Positions 41,606 to 51,360 are shown, counted from the first letter of the stretch. The stretch: DNA of 64,000 bases from JBAZWV01 sp964393325 (GCA_964393325.1 CAYMTE010000004.1:1-64000), one strand, 5' to 3'. The notes: generated by a model from the letters alone, not told the origin. Numbers and translations are program-made.

Positions 41606-42505
41606 TTATCTATTATCTCTCATTTCTCGAAGCTTCGCGATACGCTCTTCAATCGGAGGATGTGTGGAGAAGAGCGAGCGGAGACGTGATTCTCGCGCCG
41701 ACGCCGCAGGCTCGGAGATCCAGAGGTGATTCGTCGCGGGAGATGTCTGAGCAAGCGGAAGCGCCGCGTCACGGATTTTTTCGAGCGCACTCGCAAGTCC
41801 GTCAGGGTATCGTGTGAGTAACGCGCCGGATGCATCTGCGAGATATTCCCGTTTTCGGGAGATGGCGAGCTTGATGAGCTCCGCGATCAGCGGAGACAGG
41901 ACGAGGAAGATGACGCCGACAAGGAGAAGAATGCCTCCGGCTTGCTCGCGTTCGCGGTTCCGCCGACCTCCGATGCCAAGGCGGAGAAATTTGTCTCCGA
42001 TGAGCGCGATGGCGCCAACAAGAACGATGACGAGCATCATCACCCGGATATCGAGATTTTTGATGTGGGAAATCTCATGTGCGAGAACGCCTTCGAGTTC
42101 GGATTTTTCCAGAAGATTCAGGAGACCGGTCGTGACGGCAACAGAGGCGTGTTCGGGGTCACGTCCCGTTGCGAACGCATTGGGAGATTCATCGGTAATG
42201 ATGTATATCCGTGGCTTCGGAATCCCCGCAGTGATGGAGAGATTTTCAACGAGATTCCAGAGCGTCGGGAATTGCGAACGATCCGTGAGTTCTTCGGCGC
42301 CGGTTGACGCAAGGGCAAGTTTGTCTCCGGCAAACCACGACACGGTGGTCATTCCCGTAGACGCGATGAGCGCAAACACGAGCCCCGTGGGGCCCGTGTC
42401 GGTAACGATGTATCCATAGATCCATCCCGCAAGAGCAAGGAGCCCCGTGAACAAGAAGATCAGGAGCCAGCTTTTTCTTCGGTTTGAATCAATATGGGAG
42501 TACAT
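41606..42505 (-). CDS. htpX: HtpX-family M48 membrane metalloprotease
   Basis: 299 aa. Two N-terminal TM helices, zinc site VLAHEISHIKN (HExxH) with third ligand Glu in EYLADASGALLTR, and two further TM helices (MMLVIVLVGAIALIGD, ILLLVGVIFLVLSPLI). It degrades damaged membrane proteins. The adjacent lemA gene is the usual partner in many bacteria. Confidence 0.94.
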   Translation of the reverse strand: MYSHIDSNRRKSWLLIFLFTGLLALAGWIYGYIVTDTGPTGLVFALIASTGMTTVSWFAGDKLALASTGAEELTDRSQFPTLWNLVENLSITAGIPKPRIYIITDESPNAFATGRDPEHASVAVTTGLLNLLEKSELEGVLAHEISHIKNLDIRVMMLVIVLVGAIALIGDKFLRLGIGGRRNREREQAGGILLLVGVIFLVLSPLIAELIKLAISRKREYLADASGALLTRYPDGLASALEKIRDAALPLAQTSPATNHLWISEPAASARESRLRSLFSTHPPIEERIAKLREMRDNR

Positions 42506-43057
42506 TTAGAATTTGACCTGCGGATTGGCACGTTCGCCGTCTGCGATTTCGAAGAATTCTCGCTTGGTGAATCCGAGCATCCCTCCGATGAGGTTCGTCG
42601 GGAAGATTTGAAGCTTCGTGTTGAAGTCGCGCACGTTTCCGTTGTAGAAGCGGCGAGAGGCCTGGATCTTGTCTTCGGTGTCCGTGAGTTCTTGCTGCAA
42701 CGACAAGAAGTTCGAGTTCGCTTTCAGTTCTGGATAGGCTTCAGAAACGGCGAAGAGGCTCTTCAGCGTACCGCTCAGCATATTTTCGGCTGCCGCGTGT
42801 TCGCCGACGGTTTTTGCACCCATGGCCATGTTGCGCGCCTGGATGACTTTTTCGAGTGCGCCGGATTCGTGCGTGGCATACCCGCGAACTGTTTCAACAA
42901 GGTTCGGGATGAGATCGTATCGGCGCTTGAGTTGAACGTCGATGTCTGACCAGGCTTCGTCTGTTCGATTTTTGAGGGTGATGAGTCCGTTGTACACCAT
43001 GACCGCCCACAGGCCGATCACGGCAACCGCGATAAGGATAATCCATCCGATGATCAT
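42506..43057 (-). CDS. lemA: LemA-family protein
   Basis: 183 aa from ATG 43057; a TTG four codons upstream is less likely. One N-terminal TM helix (IIGWIILIAVAVIGLWAVMV), then the LemA helical bundle: YNGLITLKNRTDEAWSDIDVQLKRRYDLIPNL, SFLSLQQELTDTEDKIQASR and RRFYNGNVRDFN. LemA works with HtpX-type proteases by an unknown mechanism. First gene of the run that ends with radA. Confidence 0.93.
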   Translation of the reverse strand: MIIGWIILIAVAVIGLWAVMVYNGLITLKNRTDEAWSDIDVQLKRRYDLIPNLVETVRGYATHESGALEKVIQARNMAMGAKTVGEHAAAENMLSGTLKSLFAVSEAYPELKANSNFLSLQQELTDTEDKIQASRRFYNGNVRDFNTKLQIFPTNLIGGMLGFTKREFFEIADGERANPQVKF

Positions 43058-43142
43058 ACAATTGCGCAAAACATGCGAATGATGAAGAATAAAATGACAC
43101 TAAAAATCCTATCAAAAACCCCTTATCGGGTCAACCTTGACT

Positions 43143-44519
43143 ATGTCCTCCTCAGTATTCCATGCGTATGACATCCGTGGCTTGGCTCCGGGTGAGATTC
43201 ATGCCGCGTTTTCCGCGCAGTTGGCCCGGGCTATTATCCAGGAGTTTCATCCAAAAACGGTCCTCGTGGGTCGTGATATGCGGCTGACGTCTGTCGAGCT
43301 TGAGGACGCACTGATTGAGGAGTTCTTGGCGCATGGGGTGAATATTGTACGTATCGGCCTTTGTTCAACTCCGATGTTCAATGTCAGTGTTGGGTTGGAA
43401 CAGGGCGCGGTAGATCTCGGGGTCATGATTACGGCTTCACATAACCCCGGACGATATAACGGATATAAAATTGTGAAGGGGGACATGACGCCAGTGGGGC
43501 AGGGAAGCGGTATGGAAGAACTCGAAGCGCGTTTCAATGCAAACGAACCTCTTTCACCTGGTGTCGCGCGCGGGGAAGTCCGTGAGAATGCGGAGGCATT
43601 ATCTCGGTATGTCGATCATATATTGATGCTCGCGAAAGTTCCTGCGGACATGCCCACGATGAATGTCGCGATCGATGCGGGGAACGGCATGGCGGGCGCG
43701 GTGCTTCCGGAATTGTTGCGTCGTTTACCGTGGCTCAAGGCAACGACGTTGTACCTCGAACCGGATGGGAATTTTCCGAACCACGAAGCGAATCCATTAA
43801 AGCGTGAAACGCTGAAGGATCTTTCTGAACGGACGACGCAAACGGGGTGTGCGATCGGCGTTGCATTTGATGGAGACGCGGACAGAATTGGATTTGTCGA
43901 TGAGACGGGTACGCCGGTTCCTGGTGATCTCGTGACGGCGATTCTTGCGGAGGAGGTGCTCGCGGCAAAACCTGGGAGCCGAATTTTGTATGATCTGCGG
44001 TCATCTTGGGCGGTGCCGGAAGCGATCACGCGTGCGGGCGGCGTCCCGGAAATGTGTCGCGTCGGTCATGCGTTTATCAAGCGTCAGATGCGTGAGCACG
44101 GTGCGGCGTTTGCGGGGGAAGTGTCGATGCATTATTACTTTCAGGACATCCATAACGTGGAATCAGGAGACCTTGTCTTGCTTTTGATGTTGATGCGTCT
44201 CGCGAAACATGGCGGATCATGTTCTTCGCTCTGGAAACCGCTTCATACGTATGCGCATTCCGGTGAGTTGAACTTTGAAGTTCAGGACAAGGCGGGTGTC
44301 ATTGCTCGAGTGAAAGACGCCTTTTTGTCGCGAGCAACGTCGTATTCGGATCTTGATGGCATTCGGATGGAATTTCGCGATGCCGCGCATCCTGAGAACG
44401 ACTGGTGGTTCAGTGTACGTCTCTCGAATACCGAGCCGCTCATTCGCCTTAATCTCGAATCTCGGTCCGCCGACGTTACCCAAGAGCGGGTCAAAGAACT
44501 GACGTCGTACATCGTATGA
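43143..44519 (+). CDS. Phosphomannomutase/phosphoglucomutase
   Basis: 458 aa from ATG 43143. Catalytic serine loop TASHNPGRYNGYK, metal loop DGDADRIGF, sugar-binding GEVSMHYYF (GE.SGH-like) and the phosphate loop VRLSNTEPLIRLN. Length and loops match the bacterial AlgC/ManB group, which interconverts hexose 1- and 6-phosphates for surface sugars. It diverges from lemA across an 85-bp gap and its TGA overlaps the murI ATG (ATGA). Confidence 0.93.
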   Translation: MSSSVFHAYDIRGLAPGEIHAAFSAQLARAIIQEFHPKTVLVGRDMRLTSVELEDALIEEFLAHGVNIVRIGLCSTPMFNVSVGLEQGAVDLGVMITASHNPGRYNGYKIVKGDMTPVGQGSGMEELEARFNANEPLSPGVARGEVRENAEALSRYVDHILMLAKVPADMPTMNVAIDAGNGMAGAVLPELLRRLPWLKATTLYLEPDGNFPNHEANPLKRETLKDLSERTTQTGCAIGVAFDGDADRIGFVDETGTPVPGDLVTAILAEEVLAAKPGSRILYDLRSSWAVPEAITRAGGVPEMCRVGHAFIKRQMREHGAAFAGEVSMHYYFQDIHNVESGDLVLLLMLMRLAKHGGSCSSLWKPLHTYAHSGELNFEVQDKAGVIARVKDAFLSRATSYSDLDGIRMEFRDAAHPENDWWFSVRLSNTEPLIRLNLESRSADVTQERVKELTSYIV

Positions 44520-45277
44520 TCGGCCTCTTTGATTCCGGTATTGGAGGATTGACGGTTGTTCGTGAATTGCTCCGACAAGCGCCGTCGATTCCGTTTGTGT
44601 ATCTTGGCGATACGGCGCGCACGCCGTATGGAAACAAAAGCGCTGAAACGGTGACGCGATATGCGCACGAATGTGCGCGCTTTCTTCTCGACCACGGAGC
44701 GACATCGATTGTGATCGCGTGCAATTCCGCGAGCGCGGTGGCGACGGATGCGCTCCGAAATGCCTTCCCGAACGTGCCAATCTTTGAAGTGATTTCTCCT
44801 GCTGTTGAAGATGCCCGTCGATCAACGCGCGGACGAATCGGTGTGATTGGGACCCGCGCCACCATCGCTTCCGGGTCGTACGCCGCGCAACTGGCGTCGG
44901 CGCACGTCCGTGTTGTATCTACGGCATGTCCGTTGTTCGTCCCGCTGGTGGAGGAAGGGTGGCTGGATGATGCAGAAACGAAGCGGATTGTTCGCCGGTA
45001 TCTCTCGCCGATGCGCCAAGCGGGAGTCGATACATTGATTCTCGGTTGTACTCATTACCCATTACTCGCGCCAATTATCCAGCGATACATGGGGAATCGA
45101 GTGACGTTGATCGATTCTGGAGCGTCGGTGGTGTCTCGGGTGCTTGCTTCGGAGGCGGGGGTGGATTCCGTTGGGCCGCAACAATTTTTCTTGACGGATG
45201 TTTCCCGACGATCCGAAGAGATCGCGTCCGCGTGGTTGGGCCGTCCGGTACAGTTTGATAGAGCGAGCATGAATTGA
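44516..45277 (+). CDS. murI: Glutamate racemase
   Basis: 253 aa. IGLFDSGIGGLTV carries the catalytic-side Asp-Ser, YLGDTARTPYG the substrate loop, and the two Cys of the two-base mechanism are in VIACNSASA and LGCTHYPLL. It supplies D-glutamate for peptidoglycan, so this cell makes at least part of its own wall. Start overlaps the mutase stop. Confidence 0.95.
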   Translation: MIGLFDSGIGGLTVVRELLRQAPSIPFVYLGDTARTPYGNKSAETVTRYAHECARFLLDHGATSIVIACNSASAVATDALRNAFPNVPIFEVISPAVEDARRSTRGRIGVIGTRATIASGSYAAQLASAHVRVVSTACPLFVPLVEEGWLDDAETKRIVRRYLSPMRQAGVDTLILGCTHYPLLAPIIQRYMGNRVTLIDSGASVVSRVLASEAGVDSVGPQQFFLTDVSRRSEEIASAWLGRPVQFDRASMN

Positions 45278-45290
45278 TACGCTGTCCGGC

Positions 45291-46445
45291 ATGTCTTTGC
45301 TTCTTTTTCTTCTCGTCCTTTCCGTACTCGTCTTAATCCACGAGGCCGGACATTATCTCGCTGCGCGATTGTTCGGTGTCAAAGCCTCAGAATTCGGATA
45401 CGGATTCCCTCCGCGACTTATTGGGTTCGTGAAAGATCGTGGACGATGGAAGCGCATCGGACGAAAAGATGACGGAACCTATCCGGGGACGATCTGGTCT
45501 ATCAACTGGCTCCCGCTTGGCGGCTTTGTGCGTATCAAGGGCGAACAGGCAGGGGAAGAGGATGGGAAGGATTCATTTCACAATAAGCCGATTTGGCAGC
45601 GCATTATCATTCTCGCAGCGGGTGTGACGATGAATTGGCTCCTTGCAGCTATCTTGTTCTTCACGGTTTTTGTTGCCGGAGCGAATACGATTTTGGAGGA
45701 TCTTCCGCCGGGTGCGGTGGTGGAGGATCAAGCGGTTACCGTAACCGAGGTTCTTGGGGGGTCGCCGGCAGACAAAGCAGGAATTTTTCCGAACGATGTT
45801 ATCGTGTCCGTTGATGGAAAAACGCCGTCGACGTATACCGACGCGCAAGCATTGATTGCCGCGAAGGGAGAAGAAAAGGTTTTGCTGCGTATCCGTCGTG
45901 GAACAGAAGACCTCTCGCTCGAGGTGACGCCGGTATATCTCAAACAGGCGGGGAAGATTGCGATCGGCGTCGGGATTTCTGATGTTGGTCGTTTGCGCCT
46001 TCCCGTCGGCCAAGCGATCAAAGCGTCTCTTGTGACGACGTATGCGTACACCGAAGCGATTCTCGTGAGTTTTGGTCAGATGATTCGTGATCTCGTGACG
46101 TTTCATGGTGTGTCTCAAGATGTTTCTGGCCCCGTGGGCATCGCGGTGATGACGGGAAGGATTGCGCAGCAAGGAATTATCCCATTGCTCCAATTCGCTG
46201 CGGTACTTTCGATTAATCTTGCAGTGATCAACTTTCTGCCGATCCCGGCGCTTGATGGCGGCCGTGTGATGTTCCTCGTGATCGAAAAACTGCGTCGTCG
46301 TGCGATGAGTCGGACGCTTGAAGCGGCTATTCATAACATTGCCTTTTTGATCCTGATTGGTCTCATTCTTCTCGTAACGGTGCGTGATGTGACGAAGTTT
46401 GGAGGTGTTATTTTGGATGGGGCGAAAGGATTGGTTGGGATGTAA
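45291..46445 (+). CDS. rseP: Site-2 (RseP-type) zinc metalloprotease
   Basis: 384 aa. The zinc motif HEAGHYLAARLFGV sits in TM1, a PDZ domain lies at about 160-230 (VLGGSPADKAGIFPNDVIVSVDG), and the third ligand is in NFLPIPALDGGRVMFL. It performs intramembrane cleavage of anti-sigma factors or signal peptides. Often located next to dxr/cdsA, which are absent here. Confidence 0.93.
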   Translation: MSLLLFLLVLSVLVLIHEAGHYLAARLFGVKASEFGYGFPPRLIGFVKDRGRWKRIGRKDDGTYPGTIWSINWLPLGGFVRIKGEQAGEEDGKDSFHNKPIWQRIIILAAGVTMNWLLAAILFFTVFVAGANTILEDLPPGAVVEDQAVTVTEVLGGSPADKAGIFPNDVIVSVDGKTPSTYTDAQALIAAKGEEKVLLRIRRGTEDLSLEVTPVYLKQAGKIAIGVGISDVGRLRLPVGQAIKASLVTTYAYTEAILVSFGQMIRDLVTFHGVSQDVSGPVGIAVMTGRIAQQGIIPLLQFAAVLSINLAVINFLPIPALDGGRVMFLVIEKLRRRAMSRTLEAAIHNIAFLILIGLILLVTVRDVTKFGGVILDGAKGLVGM

Positions 46446-46476
46446 TACCCTCCCCGTCCCTCGTGGTGAGGGACTG

Positions 46477-46506
46477 CTGACAAACTCCTGGCATATCTGC
46501 TAGGCT
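46477..46506 (+). promoter_or_regulatory. Promoter of pheST
   Basis: CTGACA (46477-46482), 18-bp spacer, TAGGCT (46501-46506). Predicted start about 5 bases before the pheS ATG. A small CCCTC/GAGGG hairpin at 46459-46472 precedes it and may end the rseP transcript. Confidence 0.45.
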
Positions 46507-46517
46507 TACGGGGAACT

Positions 46518-47579
46518 ATGATCGACCAATTGAATGGATTGAAGCTCGAAATCGACCAGGCGGTTCGGGGCGCGAACAGCGCGGCAGAACTCGATGCGAT
46601 CGAGATCAAATTTCTCGGACGCAAGGGCGGTGCGCTGACGATGATCCTGAAGGGGCTCGCGGAGGTTGATGAAGCGACGCGGCCGAAGATCGGTGCGCTC
46701 GCAAACCAGATCAAACAGGATGCGGAGCGCGCAATCGCATCGAAGCGAGCGGAGTTTTCCGAGCAGTCGCTTTCAGCTCTCGCGGAGCGGGAACGCGTAG
46801 ACGTAACGGAGCCAGGATCTCGTCCGCCGCAGGGGCACATCCATGTCGTGTCGCAAGCGATCCGTGAAATCACGTCGATTTTCGAAAAAATCGGATTCAC
46901 GCGGACACGCTATCCCGAAGTGGAATGGGATTGGTACGCATTCGAGTCGCTGAACATGCCAAAGGATCATCCGGCGCGTGATGAATGGGAGACGTTTTTT
47001 TGCGACGCGCCGGTTTCAACGCTGGGCAAAATGGTGCTGACTCCGCATACCTCAAATGCACAGGTACGCGAATTGCAACGCGGAGCGTTTCCGGTGCGCA
47101 TGATCTCAATCGGAAAAACATATCGCCGACAAAGTGATGTCACGCACGCCCCGATGTTTCATCAGTTCGAGGGGTTGTATGTCGACAAGGGCGTTGCGAT
47201 CACGCATCTTCGCGGTGTGCTCGATTATTTCGCGAAGTCCTTTTTTGGACCGGATCGAAAAACGCGTTTGCGGCCGTTCCACTTTCGATTTACGGAGCCG
47301 TCATTTGAGATTGATATCTCTTGCGGCGTGTGCGGCGGAACGGGGCTTGGCGCGGATCGACAGAAGTGTCGCGTCTGTAAGCGCGGGTGGCTTGAGCTTG
47401 GGGGTGCCGGCATGGTTCATCCGAATGTCTTGAAAGCGGGCGGCGTCGATCCAAAAAAATATTCCGGCTTTGCCTTCGGCTGGGGTGTTGAGCGCACCTA
47501 TATGATGAAAGAAGGAATGCGGCTGGATGATATTCGATTGTTGTACAAGAACGATATCCGCTTTTTGAAGCAATTTTAG
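46518..47579 (+). CDS. pheS: Phenylalanyl-tRNA synthetase alpha subunit
   Basis: 353 aa. An N-terminal coiled coil, class II motif 2 in FHQFEGLYVDKG, HFRFTEPSFEID, and motif 3 in GFAFGWGVERTYMMK. Between them is CGVCGGTGLGADRQKCRVC, two CxxC pairs that would form a zinc knuckle before WLELGGAGMVHPNVL. The pheT start follows 1 base after the stop. Confidence 0.96.
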   Translation: MIDQLNGLKLEIDQAVRGANSAAELDAIEIKFLGRKGGALTMILKGLAEVDEATRPKIGALANQIKQDAERAIASKRAEFSEQSLSALAERERVDVTEPGSRPPQGHIHVVSQAIREITSIFEKIGFTRTRYPEVEWDWYAFESLNMPKDHPARDEWETFFCDAPVSTLGKMVLTPHTSNAQVRELQRGAFPVRMISIGKTYRRQSDVTHAPMFHQFEGLYVDKGVAITHLRGVLDYFAKSFFGPDRKTRLRPFHFRFTEPSFEIDISCGVCGGTGLGADRQKCRVCKRGWLELGGAGMVHPNVLKAGGVDPKKYSGFAFGWGVERTYMMKEGMRLDDIRLLYKNDIRFLKQF

Positions 47580-47580
47580 T

Positions 47581-49986
47581 ATGAACTCTCTCATCTCCTA
47601 CGATTGGTTAAACGAATACGTCGATCTCAAAAAGATCACACCTGATGAGTTCGCGAAGCGGATGTCGCTTTCGGGTCCTGCGGTTGAGAAGATCATTCCG
47701 CAAGGGGCGGATCTCGCGAAGGTTGTGGTTGGTCACGTGGTGGAGGTGAAGCCGCATCCAAATGCGGATAAGCTTCGTCTTGCGATGACGGATATCGGAT
47801 CATCAAAGGTAACGATTGTGTGCGGTGGATCAAATCTCAAGGCGGATCAATGGGTCGCGGTTGCTCTCGTCGGTGCAAAAGTTCGTTGGCACGGAGAAGG
47901 GGATTTGGTTGAGCTGACGCCGGCGGAAATTCGGGGCGTAAAAAGCGACGGGATGATTTGCGCGGCAAATGAGATTGGTCTCTTTGAGGCATTTCCGCAT
48001 GCTGAACGAGAAATTTTGGATCTCGGCGTTGCGATCTCAGACATGAAACTCAAGGCGGGAACGCCGCTTGCGGATGCGCTCGGGCTGTCGTCAGATGTTG
48101 TGATGGACGTTGAGGTGACGTCGAACCGCGTGGATGCGATGGGAATGGTCGGAATGGCGCGAGAAGCATCGGCGATCTTGAAAGCCCCATGTACATGGAA
48201 GCCTTCCGTGTTGAAGGGAAGAAAGGCGCTACCGTCGGTTCCCGTAAAAGTTTCCGCCAAGAAGTTGTGTCCTCGGTACATGGCAGTACGGATTGATGGC
48301 GTGAAGGTTGGGTCATCGCCATGGTGGCTGAAGCGCCGATTGATGTCTGCCGGGCTGAATTCGATTAACAATATCGTCGATGTCACGAATTTCGTCATGC
48401 TCGAACTCGCGCAGCCAATGCATGCGTTTGATGCGAAGATGGTAGAGGGGAAGATTGACGTGCGTCTTGCGAGGGCAGGTGAAAAGATTCACGCCCTCGA
48501 TGGGCGTACGCATGAGCTTACGGATACGATGCTTGTGATCGCGGATGCGGCACAGCCGATCGCAATTGCGGGCGTAATGGGCGGACAATCTTCCGGTGTC
48601 GCGTCGAATACGACGTCGATTATTCTTGAAGCTGCGGTGTTCGATCCCGTTTCAATTCGTCGCACGGCACGTGCGTTGAATATCCAAACGGATGCGCAAC
48701 TTCGGTTTGAAAAGGGCCTGTCCGTCCAAGCCCCGCCGGATGCGTTAGCGCGAGCAGTAGAACTTATCCTTGAACTCGCTGGTGGAGAGGTGGTGAGTGC
48801 GGTGACGGATGTTGTGGCAGAGACGTACACGCCGCAAGTCTTTTCTATTTCCGCAGATGAGATCAACGCGCTTATCGGCGTAGACCTTCCGCAACGTGAG
48901 ATGGTTGATAGCCTCCGTCGACTGGGATTTCGTATTTCAACAACCGGAAAAAAGATTCGCGCGGTCGTGCCGTGGTGGCGTGATCACGATATTGAGTTTG
49001 CACGAGACCTCGTTGAGGAGGTTGCGCGCGTGTACGGATACGCAAATATTCCTGCCGTGGTTCCTGTTGGTCTCGCGCCTCGTCCGATGCAGCCTGAATT
49101 GTATTGGGAAGAACGGGTTCGTGATATCTCCAAGGGCGCGGGATGCATTGAAGCCTATTCGTACTCATTCGTGTCGAAGGAGTTGATGGAGAAGGCGGGC
49201 TATGATCCATCGGTGATGCTTCATCTTCAAAATCCGCTCACGGTCGAGTACGAGGTGATGCGGACGACGTTGTTACCGTCCTTGCTCCAAGCGGCGTCAG
49301 AAAATCGTGAACGCGAAAGCGTCATGCGGCTCTTCGAAGTCGCGAATGTCTATTATCCGACGACGAGTGGATGGAAAGATCTTCCGATGGAGCGTGCGGA
49401 ACTTGGAGCAATATACCTCGGCATGAAGGAGCCATGGAGACAGGCAAAGGGATATGTGGAGCATGTGCTTGCTGAGTGCGGAATCGAGGAAGTGAGCTGG
49501 CGTCGTCTCTCGACGGATTCGTTTTGGCATCCAGGACGAACGGTGCAGGCGTTCGTGCGCGGCGATTTGATCGCGACGGTTGGTGAAGTCTCCCCGAAGA
49601 TTTCGGAGCGATTTAAGCTTGATGGACCGGTTGCGCTCGTGGACCTCGCGATGCATGTGCTTGTCGCGCACGCGACGGATGCGAAGCGATATGTGCCATT
49701 TTCGACCTATCCGCCGGCAAAACGTGATATTGCCCTTGTGGTGGATATGCGAACGGAATATGACGATATTGCCCGTTGTATTCGCGAAACGGATCCGCTT
49801 GTCGCATCCGTTGAGTGGTTCGATACCTATCAGGGAAAGAATCTCCCGGAAGGAAAAAAATCCATCGCCATGCATCTCGTGATGTCATCGCCGGACCGAA
49901 CGTTGGAACGCGAAGAGGTTGATGCGGTTATGGAACGCGTATCGTTAGCCTTAAAGGAGTCATTCCATGCGGACATTCGTTCTTGA
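47581..49986 (+). CDS. pheT: Phenylalanyl-tRNA synthetase beta subunit
   Basis: 801 aa. In order: EMAP-II-like tRNA-binding domain (about 40-150), B3/B4 editing domain, B5 domain (about 400-475), the core synthetase-like domain with RDLVEEVARVYGYANIP, and an FDX-ACB anticodon-binding domain at the C-terminus (YPPAKRDIALVVD). Normal length. The last 20 bases overlap the next gene. Confidence 0.96.
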   Translation: MNSLISYDWLNEYVDLKKITPDEFAKRMSLSGPAVEKIIPQGADLAKVVVGHVVEVKPHPNADKLRLAMTDIGSSKVTIVCGGSNLKADQWVAVALVGAKVRWHGEGDLVELTPAEIRGVKSDGMICAANEIGLFEAFPHAEREILDLGVAISDMKLKAGTPLADALGLSSDVVMDVEVTSNRVDAMGMVGMAREASAILKAPCTWKPSVLKGRKALPSVPVKVSAKKLCPRYMAVRIDGVKVGSSPWWLKRRLMSAGLNSINNIVDVTNFVMLELAQPMHAFDAKMVEGKIDVRLARAGEKIHALDGRTHELTDTMLVIADAAQPIAIAGVMGGQSSGVASNTTSIILEAAVFDPVSIRRTARALNIQTDAQLRFEKGLSVQAPPDALARAVELILELAGGEVVSAVTDVVAETYTPQVFSISADEINALIGVDLPQREMVDSLRRLGFRISTTGKKIRAVVPWWRDHDIEFARDLVEEVARVYGYANIPAVVPVGLAPRPMQPELYWEERVRDISKGAGCIEAYSYSFVSKELMEKAGYDPSVMLHLQNPLTVEYEVMRTTLLPSLLQAASENRERESVMRLFEVANVYYPTTSGWKDLPMERAELGAIYLGMKEPWRQAKGYVEHVLAECGIEEVSWRRLSTDSFWHPGRTVQAFVRGDLIATVGEVSPKISERFKLDGPVALVDLAMHVLVAHATDAKRYVPFSTYPPAKRDIALVVDMRTEYDDIARCIRETDPLVASVEWFDTYQGKNLPEGKKSIAMHLVMSSPDRTLEREEVDAVMERVSLALKESFHADIRS

Positions 49987-50383
49987 TATGAACGCACCCG
50001 AAACGTCAGGAGCTCCGTCGTTCGACGCGTCGCCGTCTCCAGCCATTCCGTCATTTAACGTGATGGGAAAACTGCGTGCTCCGAGTGGTCTTTTTCGCAT
50101 CGGGTTTCTTGGCGGCGCGTTTGTATTGTGGGTATTAAACACGTATGGATCGTTGCCGGCATGGGCGGAGAACATTCTCTTTCCGCGGCCTGTCATTCGA
50201 ATGGGAATGGATCTCTTTGTCTCTGTTTGGAAAACGGTGTGTGCGGGGTGGTGTGATGCGTTGTATGACGTGAACACGGTTGCTGCGATATGGTTGTATA
50301 TCGTCGTGGGGTGCTATTTTGGACTTCTCGTATGGATTCTTGGAAACGGTTACGTGTTCGCAAAAAATCGTTCTCAGTGGTGA
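49967..50383 (+). CDS. Membrane protein, unknown, downstream of pheT
   Basis: 138 aa with two clear TM segments (GFLGGAFVLWVLNTY, about 46-60, and AIWLYIVVGCYFGLLVWILG, about 107-126) and a Pro/Ala/Ser-rich N-terminus. No family recognised. It overlaps the end of pheT by 20 nt, so it is translationally coupled to it. Confidence 0.55.
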   Translation: MRTFVLDMNAPETSGAPSFDASPSPAIPSFNVMGKLRAPSGLFRIGFLGGAFVLWVLNTYGSLPAWAENILFPRPVIRMGMDLFVSVWKTVCAGWCDALYDVNTVAAIWLYIVVGCYFGLLVWILGNGYVFAKNRSQW

Positions 50384-50395
50384 GTGTGGTATAAT
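50384..50395 (+). promoter_or_regulatory. Extended consensus -10 promoter
   Basis: GTGTGG-TATAAT with the -10 at 50390-50395. The ATG of the next gene is at 50404, only 8 bases after the -10, so transcription should start at or within two bases of the ATG. Confidence 0.6.
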
Positions 50396-50403
50396 ATGAG
50401 CGT

Positions 50404-50763
50404 ATGACGCTCGATTCAACTCGTGATTTGCTCTATCTCGTTCTTGCGATTGCCGTTGGCTGGGTCGCAGTCTTCCTTTGTTGGGCGCTCTACGAACTCG
50501 GAAAACTTCTCAATCAAACGAATCGCATCGTGAACGAAACGGAACAGCGGGTTCTTCGCATTGAGCGTGGCGTGATGGCCGTTAAAGAGCGTTTGGAATC
50601 GTCCGTGAGCTATCTCGGGGTTCTTGCAGAGGGCGGAAAGGCGCTCATGGCGATGATGAAGCGGCGTGTGCAAGATGACGGAGAGGATGAAGAGGACGTC
50701 ATCGTCCGTCCGAAGAAAAAGAAAAAGAGTAAATTGTTTGCGGACGTGGGAATGGAGGAGTGA
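50404..50763 (+). CDS. Membrane-anchored coiled-coil protein, unknown
   Basis: 119 aa. One N-terminal TM helix (LLYLVLAIAVGWVAVFLCWALY), a coiled-coil (LLNQTNRIVNETEQRVLRIERG) and an acidic then lysine-rich C-terminus (DEEDVIVRPKKKKKSK). The arrangement resembles DUF948-like or MCP-like anchored coiled coils. Own promoter and terminator. Confidence 0.65.
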   Translation: MTLDSTRDLLYLVLAIAVGWVAVFLCWALYELGKLLNQTNRIVNETEQRVLRIERGVMAVKERLESSVSYLGVLAEGGKALMAMMKRRVQDDGEDEEDVIVRPKKKKKSKLFADVGMEE

Positions 50764-50780
50764 GTATTGACGGCGCGTGC

Positions 50781-50808
50781 AGAACCGTGGTATCTACACC
50801 ACGGTTCT
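50781..50808 (+). terminator. Intrinsic terminator
   Basis: AGAACCGTGG (50781-50790), 8-nt loop, CCACGGTTCT (50799-50808), followed by TTGTATATT. Confidence 0.75.
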
Positions 50809-50836
50809 TTGTATATTCAGCCACGCGGAGGGGTGT

Positions 50837-51346
50837 ATGGGCAAAACGGACGTTTCGTATCCCGAAGAGTTCAAGGATGTTCATGGCAAGATTCACATTC
50901 GTCCGGCGGGAGTTATTCCACAATGGCGGTTGAGCGCATACGCCACGGTCAAGAACGACGAGGGGCAGACGCTTCTTGTTCGAACGCCGTGGCAGGAAGA
51001 ACTTCACTTGCCTGGAGGGGCGCTGGAGTTCGGAGAGTCGTTTACGGATGCGGTCATCCGCGAGACGCGTGAGGAGACGGGATACCAGATCATCCCCGAT
51101 AATTTCCCTCGGCGGATCGCGCAGGGCACGTTCTATATCCCCGGCGCCTGGAGGCGAGACGGCGTCGATGCCTACTGCTGTACAGTCGCGTACTTTTTCG
51201 ACGCGAAGCTTCACAGCATGCGGCAGGATAAAGAGGCGGTCCGGGTATCTCGCGAAACGGACTCCGTGCACTGGTTGGATACGTCGGTTCTTCCGGCGAT
51301 GAGAGTTCATTTCTTCTTCCGGGACGCCCTGTTCTCCTCCTACTGA
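50837..51346 (+). CDS. NUDIX hydrolase
   Basis: 169 aa from ATG 50837, preceded by GGAGGGG; the upstream in-frame part would include the terminator and is rejected. The Nudix box is GALEFGESFTDAVIRETREE followed by TGY (GX5EX7REUXEEXGU). Substrates of this family are nucleoside diphosphates linked to another group; the actual one is unknown. Stand-alone gene with a terminator. Confidence 0.9.
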   Translation: MGKTDVSYPEEFKDVHGKIHIRPAGVIPQWRLSAYATVKNDEGQTLLVRTPWQEELHLPGGALEFGESFTDAVIRETREETGYQIIPDNFPRRIAQGTFYIPGAWRRDGVDAYCCTVAYFFDAKLHSMRQDKEAVRVSRETDSVHWLDTSVLPAMRVHFFFRDALFSSY

Positions 51347-51360
51347 ACAGCGCTCGGCTC

